Shown here one piece after another: positions 1 to 6,245 of a DNA stretch of 7,439 nucleotides (positions within the stretch are counted from its first letter, which is position 1; each line of letters begins with the position of its first letter). A program made the translations under genes and the position numbers. The DNA is from Sphingobium sp. GTDB taxonomy: Bacteria; Pseudomonadota; Alphaproteobacteria; Sphingomonadales; Sphingomonadaceae. The notes beneath the pieces were generated by a model that saw only the letters and a program-made list of their open reading frames with translations, ran no database searches and was not told the origin of the DNA. The stretch is from contig JAGVJS010000263.1 of NCBI GenBank assembly GCA_020051025.1, positions 1-7,439 on the forward strand, given 5' to 3'.

Positions 1-18
1 CGTGTGCTCTTCCGATCT
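1..18. other. Illumina TruSeq adapter remnant at contig end
   Basis: The first 18 bases (CGTGTGCTCTTCCGATCT) match the 3' end of the Illumina TruSeq index/read-2 adapter, recognised from memory. The genomic sequence begins at 19. The SURF1 reading frame runs cleanly down to the Trp codon at 22-20 plus one base, then enters the adapter. The adapter is therefore joined to the insert in the middle of a gene. These bases should be trimmed and not translated. Confidence 0.95.
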
Positions 19-502
19 GCCAGCGATCGGCGGCCGGATCGTTGCTGCGCAGGAAGCCGCCATTGGGCTCGGTCAGGCGCAGCAGGCCGATGACCTGCAC
101 CTTGTCCTGCGGCCGGTCGTAGCGGGCGGTACGGCTGGGGACGAAACCGCGGTTGATCAGGGTGACGGCGCCGTCATCGGCGCGCAGCGGGGTCATCAGC
201 CAGAAGCCAGGACCGCGCACCGTGACGGCCTGCGTCAGGGCAGCCTTGTCGTGAAGGAAGGTGCCGCTGAGAGCAACCCGGCGATATTCGTCGGCTTTGA
301 TGGCTGTAGCGGGCGCGGGGACCGGCGCGGCGTGGATGCGGGCATCGACGCGGGCGATCAGGTCGCGCTTCCATCCAAGGCGCTGGATCTGCCAGGCGCC
401 AAGCGCACTGAAGCCGGAAAACAGAATGAGGGCGATCAGCGTCAGGCCGACCGTAAAGGCCGGGGAGCGTTTGCCACGCCCCCCGGTTTCCGCCGTTGTC
501 AC
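19..502 (-). CDS. surf1: SURF1 family oxidase assembly protein, 3' end missing
   Basis: SURF1 proteins sit in the inner membrane and help insert haem into subunit I of haem-copper oxidases. The first 161 residues are visible. They comprise a short basic N-terminus, a membrane segment at about 15-37, the family signature GAWQIQRLGWKRDLIARV at 35-52, then EYRRVALSGTF (72-82), GFWLMTPLR (99-107) and LINRGFVP (115-122), and near the break SNDPAADRW (153-161). Family members are usually about 230-250 residues, so roughly the last third, including the second membrane helix, is missing. The break is the adapter at 1-18, so it is an assembly end and not a natural truncation. The start is GTG at 502-500, overlapping the cyoD stop by four bases (GTGA). 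No in-frame ATG or GTG was found just upstream and the Shine-Dalgarno match is weak, which fits translational coupling. From its position after cyoABCD it probably serves this quinol oxidase, like Surf1q of Paracoccus. Confidence 0.9.
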
Positions 503-966
503 GGCATTTCGCTCATGTTCGCCATGGTCGACATGTCATGCCCGGCGTTCATTTCGCTGCTCATGTCCCCGGTCATGTCCATAGCCGCATGGGGCATCAT
601 ATTATTGTTCATATGATACATGACCCACGTCGATCCGGCGAGGACGATGACCACCAGAACCAGCGTCAGCGCCATTGCCATGAACGACCAGCCGCCTTCG
701 ACGCGGGTGTTCATGTGCAGGAAGTAGATCATGTGGACGATTACCTGCACCGCTGCGAAGGCGATGATGATGATGCCGGTCAGCCTGGGATCGCCCAGCG
801 CATTGGACATCACCAGCCAGAAGGGGATGGCCGTCAGGATCACCGACAGGCCGAAACCGATCATATAGCTGCCGAAGGTGCCATGGGCGCCTTCTTCATG
901 ATGCCCATGATCGTGGCTGTCATGCCCATGGCCATGGGCGTCGTGAGGATGGATAGCGTCGCTCAC
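499..966 (-). CDS. cyoD: Cytochrome o ubiquinol oxidase subunit IV (CyoD) with metal-binding-like tails
   Basis: This is the small subunit IV of the bo3-type quinol oxidase, which in E. coli supports assembly of the CuB site. The product has 155 residues against 109 in E. coli. The core aligns well: [18 protein letters not shown] (33-50), the [11 protein letters not shown] stretch (77-87) and [13 protein letters not shown] (112-124). Three membrane helices lie at about 33-54, 62-84 and 94-117. The N-terminus has 10 His in residues 6-28. From about residue 119 a tail carries Met in MxM and MxxM spacing, with 10 Met in residues 120-155 plus His126 and His143. The E. coli protein ends near residue 125 of this one, so about 30 residues are extra. 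The start is GTG at 966-964, overlapping the cyoC stop as GTGA, with a good GGGAG at 978-974 seven bases upstream. The gene also overlaps SURF1 by four bases. Confidence 0.95.
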   Translation of the reverse strand: MSDAIHPHDAHGHGHDSHDHGHHEEGAHGTFGSYMIGFGLSVILTAIPFWLVMSNALGDPRLTGIIIIAFAAVQVIVHMIYFLHMNTRVEGGWSFMAMALTLVLVVIVLAGSTWVMYHMNNNMMPHAAMDMTGDMSSEMNAGHDMSTMANMSEMP

Positions 967-1592
967 CGCAGGACTCCCATGAGATAGACAAAGGTGAAGA
1001 CGCCGATCCAGATGACGTCAAGGAAGTGCCAGAACATGCTGAGGCACAGCAGGCGGCGCTTGTTGGCGGGGATTAGACCCTTCCTGGCGACCTGAACCAT
1101 CAGCGTGATCAGCCAGATCGAACCGAAGGTGACGTGCAGCCCGTGGGTGCCGACCAGCGTGAAGAAGGCGGACAGGAAGGCCGAACGTCCCGGACCTGCA
1201 CCCTCATGGATGAGGTTGGAAAATTCGTAGAGTTCGATGAACAGGAACGCCCCGCCGAACAGCAGTGTGACGAACAGCCAGCCCTGGGTGGCGCTGACCC
1301 TGTTCTTTTCCATCGCCAACATGGCAAAACCATAGGTGATCGAGGAGAAAAGCAGCATCGCGGTGTTGATCGCGATGAGCGGAAGTTCGAACAGATCCTT
1401 GGGACCGGGGCCGCCGGCAAAGTTGCCGCCGAGAACCGCATAGGTGGCAAACAGGATGGCGAAGATGAGACAGTCGCTCATCAGGTACATCCAGAAGCCG
1501 AGACTGGTGCTGTGGCCTTCGTGGAGATGGGGTTCCTCGGGCAAGTGATATGCCCGAGGTGCCGCCTGCGCGTTTGCAGTTGCGCTGCTCAT
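963..1592 (-). CDS. cyoC: Cytochrome o ubiquinol oxidase subunit III (CyoC)
   Basis: This is subunit III of the quinol oxidase, a helical membrane protein that packs against subunit I and stabilises it. The product has 209 residues against 204 in E. coli. It has five membrane helices at about 31-53, 70-92, 104-122, 137-165 and 183-206. Family stretches are [20 protein letters not shown] (32-51), [10 protein letters not shown] (81-90), [17 protein letters not shown] (141-157) and [19 protein letters not shown] (183-201). The short N-terminal tail is mildly His-rich (HLHEGH, 22-27), as in E. coli. The ATG at 1592 lies five bases after the cyoB stop, and GGGAG at 1607-1603, inside the end of cyoB, is ten bases upstream. 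Its last bases overlap the cyoD GTG start. I see nothing abnormal in the gene. Confidence 0.97.
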   Translation of the reverse strand: MSSATANAQAAPRAYHLPEEPHLHEGHSTSLGFWMYLMSDCLIFAILFATYAVLGGNFAGGPGPKDLFELPLIAINTAMLLFSSITYGFAMLAMEKNRVSATQGWLFVTLLFGGAFLFIELYEFSNLIHEGAGPGRSAFLSAFFTLVGTHGLHVTFGSIWLITLMVQVARKGLIPANKRRLLCLSMFWHFLDVIWIGVFTFVYLMGVLR

Positions 1593-1597
1593 GAGTG

Positions 1598-3598
1598 TCA
1601 GACTCCCGCCGCGAGGATGCGCGTGCGCTCTTCCTCGGTGCGCGTCACATCCTCGACCGGGATGTAATAGTCGCGCTTGTAGTTGAAGGTGTGGAAGATG
1701 GCGAAGCCAACGATGCCGACGAAGCTAAGCGCGGCCAGCCACCACATATACCAGATCAGGGCAAAGCCGCAGATCGTGGACAGCGCGGCCAGGATCACGC
1801 CTGAACCGGTGTCGCTGGGCATGTGGATTGCCTGATAGCCGGTCAGCGGGCGCTGATAGCCGTTCTTCTTCATGTCCGCCCAGCTGTCGGCGTCATAGAC
1901 GACCGGCGTGAAGGCGAAATTATACTCCGGCGGGGGCGAACTGGTCGCCCATTCCAGGGTACGGCCATCCCACGGATCGCCTTCGACCTTCAGTTCGTCC
2001 CGCTTCCAGATGGAGATGGCGAACTGGAGGAGCATCGCGCCGATGCCGGCCGCGACGATGGCGGCGCCGATCGCGGCGATGACGAAGTAGATCTGCAAGC
2101 TGGGATCGTCGAACACGCGCATGCGGCGGGTCACGCCCATGAAGCCCAGGATATAGAGTGGCGTGAAGGCCATCCAGAAGCCGACCTGCCAGCACCAGAA
2201 GCTGACCTTGCCCCAGAATTCGTTCAGCTTGAAGCCGAACGCTTTGGGCCACCAATAGTTGATCGCCGCGAACAGGCCGAACAGCACGCCGCCGATGATC
2301 ACGTTATGGAAGTGCGCGATCAGGAACAGCGAGTTGTGCAGCACGAAGTCGGCGGGCGGAACCGCGAGCATCACGCCGGTCATGCCGCCGACCGTGAAGG
2401 TCAGCATGAAGGCGACGGTCCACATCATCGGCAGTTCGAACCGGACGCGGCCGCGATACATGGTGAAGAGCCAGTTGAAGAGCTTCGCACCCGTCGGGAT
2501 CGAGATGATCATCGTCGTGATGCCGAAGAAGCTGTTGACGCTGGCGCCCGAACCCATGGTGAAGAAGTGGTGCAGCCATACGAGGTAGGACAGCACCATG
2601 ATGCAACAGGTCGCGTAGACCATCGAGGTGTAGCCGAACAGGCGCTTCCCCGAGAAGGTCGAGGTGACTTCCGAAAAGACGCCGAACAGCGGCAGGATGA
2701 GGATGTAGACTTCCGGGTGGCCCCAGATCCAGATCAGGTTCACGTACATCATCGGGTTGCCGCCGAAGTCGTTCGTGAAGAAGTTGGTGCCGGCATAGCG
2801 GTCGAGCGAGAGCAGGATCAAAGTGGCGGTCAGGATGGGGAAGGAAGCGACGATCAGAATGTTCGCGCAGAGCGAGGTCCAGGTGAAGACGGGCATCTTC
2901 ATGAGCGACATGCCCGGCGCGCGCATCTTCACGATGGTCGCGATCAGGTTGATGCCCGACAATGTCGTGCCGACACCAGCTACCTGTAGCGCCCAGATAT
3001 AATAGTCGACACCTGTCGCCGGGCTATAGTCGATCCCTGAGAGCGGCGGATAGGCAAGCCAGCCGGTCTGGGCGAATTCGCCCAGGAACAGCGAAGCCAT
3101 CACCAGCACCGCGCCGCCCGTGGTCATCCAGAAACTGAAATTGTTCAGGAAGGGGAAGCTGACGTCGCGTGCACCGATCTGGAGCGGGACGATATAGTTC
3201 ATCAAACCGGTGATGAACGGCATCGCCACGAAGAAGATCATGATCACGCCGTGGGCGGTGAACACCTGGTCATAATGGTGGGCGTTGAGGTAACCCTCGG
3301 ACCCGTTGAAGGCGAGCGCCTGCTGGAGGCGCATCATGATGGCGTCGGCAAAACCGCGCAGGAACATGATGAGGCCCAGTACCATATACATGATGCCGAT
3401 CTTCTTATGGTCGACGCTGGTGAACCACTCTTTCCAGAGATAGCCCCAGAGCTTGAAATAGGTGAGTGCGGCTACGACGGCCGCGCCGCCCAGCACCACC
3501 GCGCAGAATGTCGCGACGACGATGGGCTCTTCCCATGGGAAGCTGTCCCATGTCAGACGACCGAAGATCATCTGTGCTGTTGTCATTGTGCCAGTCAT
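1598..3598 (-). CDS. cyoB: Cytochrome o ubiquinol oxidase subunit I (CyoB)
   Basis: This is the catalytic subunit of the haem-copper quinol oxidase. It oxidises ubiquinol, reduces oxygen to water at a haem-CuB centre and pumps protons in the inner membrane. The product has 666 residues against 663 in E. coli and aligns along its whole length. By comparison with E. coli (offset +10): low-spin haem ligands are His116 and His431, high-spin haem ligand His429, and CuB ligands His294, His343 and His344, with the cross-linked Tyr298 in WGHPEVY. Quinol-site residues Arg81, Asp85, His108 and Gln111 are present. So are D-channel Asp145, Glu296 and K-channel Lys372. The quinol-site residues argue for a quinol oxidase over a cytochrome c oxidase. 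The ATG at 3598 has TAAGG just upstream, within five bases of the cyoA stop. A second ATG four codons in lacks such a site. Whether the high-spin haem is o or a cannot be read from this gene. Confidence 0.98.
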   Translation of the reverse strand: MTGTMTTAQMIFGRLTWDSFPWEEPIVVATFCAVVLGGAAVVAALTYFKLWGYLWKEWFTSVDHKKIGIMYMVLGLIMFLRGFADAIMMRLQQALAFNGSEGYLNAHHYDQVFTAHGVIMIFFVAMPFITGLMNYIVPLQIGARDVSFPFLNNFSFWMTTGGAVLVMASLFLGEFAQTGWLAYPPLSGIDYSPATGVDYYIWALQVAGVGTTLSGINLIATIVKMRAPGMSLMKMPVFTWTSLCANILIVASFPILTATLILLSLDRYAGTNFFTNDFGGNPMMYVNLIWIWGHPEVYILILPLFGVFSEVTSTFSGKRLFGYTSMVYATCCIMVLSYLVWLHHFFTMGSGASVNSFFGITTMIISIPTGAKLFNWLFTMYRGRVRFELPMMWTVAFMLTFTVGGMTGVMLAVPPADFVLHNSLFLIAHFHNVIIGGVLFGLFAAINYWWPKAFGFKLNEFWGKVSFWCWQVGFWMAFTPLYILGFMGVTRRMRVFDDPSLQIYFVIAAIGAAIVAAGIGAMLLQFAISIWKRDELKVEGDPWDGRTLEWATSSPPPEYNFAFTPVVYDADSWADMKKNGYQRPLTGYQAIHMPSDTGSGVILAALSTICGFALIWYMWWLAALSFVGIVGFAIFHTFNYKRDYYIPVEDVTRTEEERTRILAAGV

Positions 3599-3603
3599 GG
3601 GCC

Positions 3604-4722
3604 TTACCGATGCTGCGCGTGCGCGTCAGCGCCGCTGGGAGAGGAGTGATCTGCCGTCGGGGCCTTTTTCGCGCCAGGCGCGTCAGGAGCGGTTTCCTGC
3701 CCCTTATTCTGGTCCGTCTGCTCGATCACATGGCTGTTGGGGAAGTCGTACTGAAGCCCTTCGGTCTCATGCGCCGATTCCTTGCCCGCGCCGCCCATCA
3801 TGTCGATGTGCATCAGTTCCTTCATGCAGCGCTGTCCCGGCTTGACGCACAGGTTGACGACAGCATCGAACAGATTGGCTTCGCTGGTGCCGAAATAGGC
3901 GACCGGGGCCTTTTCAGACGGCTTGGCCAACGTCTGGTAGACAGTGCGGTCGAGCGCGGTCTGGCTGCCCTTCACCTTGGCAACCCAGGCGTTGAACCCG
4001 GCCTGGTCCAGCGATTGATAGCCAAAGCGCATGTGGGTGAAGCCCGCGCCCGAATAGTTGGCGGAGAAGCCGACACCCTTGACCGGCTTGTTGGCGACGG
4101 CGTGCAACTGCGTCTTCATGCCTGGCATGGCATAGATCTGCCCGGCGAGTTCAGGAATGTAGAAGCTGTTCATCACGGTCGCGGCGGTGATGTCGAAGCG
4201 GACCGGTACGTTGGTTGGCAGCGTCAGTTCATTGACGGTGGCGATGCCCAGGTCCGGATAGATGAAGAGCCATTTCCAGTCGAGGGCGACGACCTGCACC
4301 GTCAGCGGCTTGACCTTGGGGTCGATCGCCGTGTTCGCGTCGATCCGGTCGAGGGGGCGATAGGGGTCCAGTTTGTGGGTGCTCACCCAGGTCAGGGCGC
4401 CCAGCGCGATGATGATCAGCAGCGGGGCCGACCAGATCAGCAGTTCCAGCTTGGTGCTGTGATCCCAGTCGGGATCATAGTCCTTTTCGGTCGCTTCGTT
4501 CGTGGCGCGATAGCGCACCGCGAACCACACGACCATCGCCATGACGGGGATGACGATCAGGAGCATCAGCGCGACCGAGATCAGGATCAGGTCGCGCTGC
4601 TGCACTGCAATATCGCCCGACGGGTTCATCACGACCCAGTTGCAGCCCGCCAGTGGCGCCGCAAGAATCGGAGCGGACCAGCGCAAGCGCCTGATCCAGT
4701 TGGGGGAGGGAGGGTTAGCCAT
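3604..4722 (-). CDS. cyoA: Cytochrome o ubiquinol oxidase subunit II (CyoA), lipoprotein
   Basis: This is subunit II of the quinol oxidase, with two membrane helices and a periplasmic cupredoxin-like domain. The product has 372 residues against 315 in E. coli. A basic N-terminus leads to a lipobox LAGC, with Cys27 as the predicted lipidated residue. Helices lie at about 45-69 and 94-113. Glu93 aligns with the E. coli subunit II residue at the K-channel mouth. DWKWLFIYP (148-156), [19 protein letters not shown] (184-202) and [11 protein letters not shown] (223-233) follow. The last lacks the Cys pair of a CuA centre, as expected for a quinol oxidase. A C-terminal part carries [20 protein letters not shown] (291-310), then a hydrophilic, probably disordered tail to 372 ending in His-containing sequence. 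It is the first gene of the operon. The ATG at 4722 follows an in-frame TAG at 4734-4732, so no longer upstream ATG form is possible. The Shine-Dalgarno match is weak. Confidence 0.96.
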   Translation of the reverse strand: MANPPSPNWIRRLRWSAPILAAPLAGCNWVVMNPSGDIAVQQRDLILISVALMLLIVIPVMAMVVWFAVRYRATNEATEKDYDPDWDHSTKLELLIWSAPLLIIIALGALTWVSTHKLDPYRPLDRIDANTAIDPKVKPLTVQVVALDWKWLFIYPDLGIATVNELTLPTNVPVRFDITAATVMNSFYIPELAGQIYAMPGMKTQLHAVANKPVKGVGFSANYSGAGFTHMRFGYQSLDQAGFNAWVAKVKGSQTALDRTVYQTLAKPSEKAPVAYFGTSEANLFDAVVNLCVKPGQRCMKELMHIDMMGGAGKESAHETEGLQYDFPNSHVIEQTDQNKGQETAPDAPGAKKAPTADHSSPSGADAHAQHR

Positions 4723-4817
4723 GGCGCGCGCCTAATCGTTCCGCATAGAGTCGGATAGTGGGCAATTTGTCCAATTGTGTGCGGACGCAAAAAAATGTTG
4801 GAGATATGGGATACTGC

Positions 4818-4845
4818 TTAGACTCTGCTCGTTTTCTGTTATGCT
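4818..4845 (+). promoter_or_regulatory. Candidate sigma-70 promoter for the MFS gene
   Basis: TTAGAC at 4818-4823 and TATGCT at 4840-4845 are 16 bases apart and resemble -35 and -10 hexamers (TATGCT matches TATAAT at four of six). Transcription would start near 4852, just before the hairpin at 4856-4893. Both hexamers are imperfect, and other pairs in this AT-rich stretch are almost as good, so the call is weak. Confidence 0.3.
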
Positions 4846-4855
4846 GTGATTCCAC

Positions 4856-4893
4856 GGCCACTGGCAGACGACATAAAAACCGCACCGGTGGCC
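4856..4893 (+). promoter_or_regulatory. Stem-loop in the MFS 5' leader
   Basis: GGCCACTGG (4856-4864) can pair with CCGGTGGCC (4885-4893) over nine base pairs, eight Watson-Crick and one U-G wobble, around a 20-base A-rich loop. Its 3' arm ends five bases before the Shine-Dalgarno at 4899-4904. No T-run follows, so it is not an intrinsic terminator. A leader stem affecting translation is inference. Confidence 0.4.
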
Positions 4894-4898
4894 TTGCC

Positions 4899-4904
4899 AA
4901 GGAG
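4899..4904 (+). promoter_or_regulatory. Shine-Dalgarno AAGGAG setting the MFS start
   Basis: AAGGAG is a near-perfect Shine-Dalgarno. It lies 9 bases from the ATG at 4914 but only 3 from the ATG at 4908, so 4914 is the better start. Its AAGG is the right half of CCTTGCCAAGG (4892-4902) and could be masked by the upstream CCTT in a small hairpin. Confidence 0.75.
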
Positions 4905-4913
4905 CGGATGTCT

Positions 4914-6245
4914 ATGAGTTCTGGGGCCATCGCCTTCACCTCCACGCCACTTGAGGATGACGCGCGCATGATCAATGCGCGCGACCACAAGATCGCGCCG
5001 GGGGACATTTCCATCGGAGTAATCATTGGTCGTACCTCCGAATTCTTCGATTTCTTCGTTTATGCCATCGCTTCGGTGATCGTGTTTCCCAGCCTGGTCT
5101 TTCCCTATGTGGATGCGCTGACCGGCACCCTTTATTCCTTCGCGATCTTCGCGGTGGCGTTTGTGACCCGGCCGCTCGGGTCGCTCATCTTCATGGCGAT
5201 CGACCGGCGTTATGGCCGGGGCACGAAGCTGACGGGCGCCCTGTTCTTGCTGGGCAGCTCGACCGTCGCCATCGCCTTCCTACCCGGATATGAGACGATT
5301 GGCCACTATGCGGCGGTCGTCCTCATCATCCTGCGCGCGGCGCAGGGCATTGCGCTGGGTGGCACCTGGGACGGTCTGGCATCGCTCCTCTCGCTTAATG
5401 CGCCGCAGCACCAGCGCGGCTGGTATGCCATGGTGCCGCAGCTTGGCGCGCCGCTGGCGCTGATCGTGGCGAGCGGCTTGTTTGCTTTCTCCATTCTCAA
5501 CATGACCGAAGCCGATTTCCTCGACTGGGGCTGGCGCTATCCCTTCTTCGTCGCCTTTGCGATCAACGTGGTGGCGCTGTTCGCCCGTCTGCGCATCGTC
5601 GTGACGCATGAGTTCGAGCGGCTGTTCGAGCAGAAGGATCTGCAGCCCTCGCCGGTGCTGCCGACGGTGAAGGCTGAAGGTCGCAACATCATCCTTGGCG
5701 CCTTCGCGCCGCTGGCCAGTTTCGCGCTGTTCCACATGGTCACGGTCTTCCCGCTCTGCTGGGTCGCCCTCTATACCGACCAGCCGCTCGACCGCTTCCT
5801 GATCATCGAGATGATCGGCGCATCGGTGGGCCTGCTCGCCATTGTCGTCTCCGGCTTCATCGCCGATCAGATCGGTCGCCGCTCGCTGCTCGGCTGGTCG
5901 GCGCTCGGCATCGCGATCTTTGCGCTGATGGCGCCGCTGCTGCTGAACGGTGGGGAACTGGGCGAGGTGGCCTTCATGATCCTGGGCTTCATGCTGCTCG
6001 GCCTGTCCTTCGGCCAGTCGTCGGGCGTAGTGGCGTCCAACTTCGCGACTGAGGCGCGCTATACCAGTTCGGCGCTGACGTCCGACCTTGCCTGGCTGGT
6101 CGGTGCTGGTTTCGCGCCGCTGGTGGCGCTGCTGCTGTCGGTGAAGTTCGGCCTGGCGGCGTCGGGCATCTATCTGCTGTCGGGCGCCGTCGCCACCATG
6201 ATCGCGCTTTACGTCAACAAGGAACTGGCCGGCCGCGACCGTTAA
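4914..6245 (+). CDS. MFS transporter, metabolite:H+ symporter-like
   Basis: This is a 12-helix inner-membrane carrier of the major facilitator superfamily. The start GRTSEFFDFFVYAIASVIVF (39-58) resembles the metabolite:H+ symporter group (KgtP, ProP relatives). The loop 2-3 signature is RPLGSLIFMAIDRRYGRG (86-103), and the second-half counterpart is GFIADQIGRRSLLG (314-327). RAAQGIALGGTWDG (141-154) matches the helix 4 signature, but the usual Glu after GG is Thr. Helices lie at about 33-60, 72-94, 105-124, 131-156, 173-195, 208-227, 259-284, 293-317, 323-343, 348-368, 386-408 and 412-433. The 443 residues from the chosen ATG are normal for the family, and the N-terminal 31 residues are a hydrophilic cytoplasmic tail. 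The substrate cannot be read from sequence. It is divergent from the cyo operon, which hints at linked expression. Its TAA stop lies within a TTAA shared with the convergent glycosyltransferase gene. Confidence 0.88.
   Translation: MSSGAIAFTSTPLEDDARMINARDHKIAPGDISIGVIIGRTSEFFDFFVYAIASVIVFPSLVFPYVDALTGTLYSFAIFAVAFVTRPLGSLIFMAIDRRYGRGTKLTGALFLLGSSTVAIAFLPGYETIGHYAAVVLIILRAAQGIALGGTWDGLASLLSLNAPQHQRGWYAMVPQLGAPLALIVASGLFAFSILNMTEADFLDWGWRYPFFVAFAINVVALFARLRIVVTHEFERLFEQKDLQPSPVLPTVKAEGRNIILGAFAPLASFALFHMVTVFPLCWVALYTDQPLDRFLIIEMIGASVGLLAIVVSGFIADQIGRRSLLGWSALGIAIFALMAPLLLNGGELGEVAFMILGFMLLGLSFGQSSGVVASNFATEARYTSSALTSDLAWLVGAGFAPLVALLLSVKFGLAASGIYLLSGAVATMIALYVNKELAGRDR
6242..6245. other. Shared palindromic TTAA giving both stop codons
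   Basis: The plus-strand MFS gene ends with TAA at 6243-6245, and the minus-strand glycosyltransferase gene ends with TAA at 6244-6242. The two convergent genes overlap by four bases with no intergenic space. No hairpin followed by a T-run is visible on either strand here. Confidence 0.9.

Larger units (their letters stand above)
4723..4913. promoter_or_regulatory. Divergent control region between cyoA and the MFS gene
   Basis: These 191 bases separate the divergent starts and must hold the promoters for the cyo operon (minus) and the MFS gene (plus). They are visibly more AT-rich than the flanking genes, with a run of seven A at 4789-4795. An inverted repeat CAATT-N5-AATTG lies at 4763-4777. 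On the minus strand TGGACA, one mismatch from a -35 TTGACA, falls in the same repeat, but no convincing -10 follows at 16-18 bases. I see no FNR-type TTGAT-N4-ATCAA site. A plus-strand ATG at 4758 would open a reading frame through this region into the MFS gene. It has no Shine-Dalgarno and the extra residues look nothing like a transporter N-terminus, so I treat it as non-coding. Confidence 0.7.

Noticed and set aside
1..502. SURF1 as a natural pseudogene
   Set aside because: The frame is intact and conserved up to the adapter junction, so the missing end is technical.
1823..2989. A 388-codon open frame on the plus strand, antisense to cyoB
   Set aside because: It lies wholly opposite CyoB, which aligns residue by residue with E. 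coli. The product is rich in Asp, Glu, His, Arg and Gly with no hydrophobic core, as expected of an antisense frame in GC-rich DNA.
3466..4758. A 430-codon open frame on the plus strand, antisense to cyoA
   Set aside because: It is the complement of a well-supported cyoA gene, with no recognisable domain and a low-complexity charged composition.
4747..4826. AGAGTC (4747-4752) and GACTCT (4821-4826) as an inverted repeat
   Set aside because: Six-base arms 68 bases apart are expected by chance and do not frame any other element.
4758..4913. Longer MFS N-terminus from the ATG at 4758, or start at 4908
   Set aside because: The extra 52 residues cross the promoter region, are unlike any transporter N-terminus, and lack a Shine-Dalgarno. 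The ATG at 4908 is only three bases from AAGGAG, while 4914 has ideal spacing.
4723..4913. FNR/Anr-type anaerobic control site for the oxidase operon
   Set aside because: No TTGAT-N4-ATCAA or close variant is visible. CAATT-N5-AATTG has the wrong half-sites and spacing.
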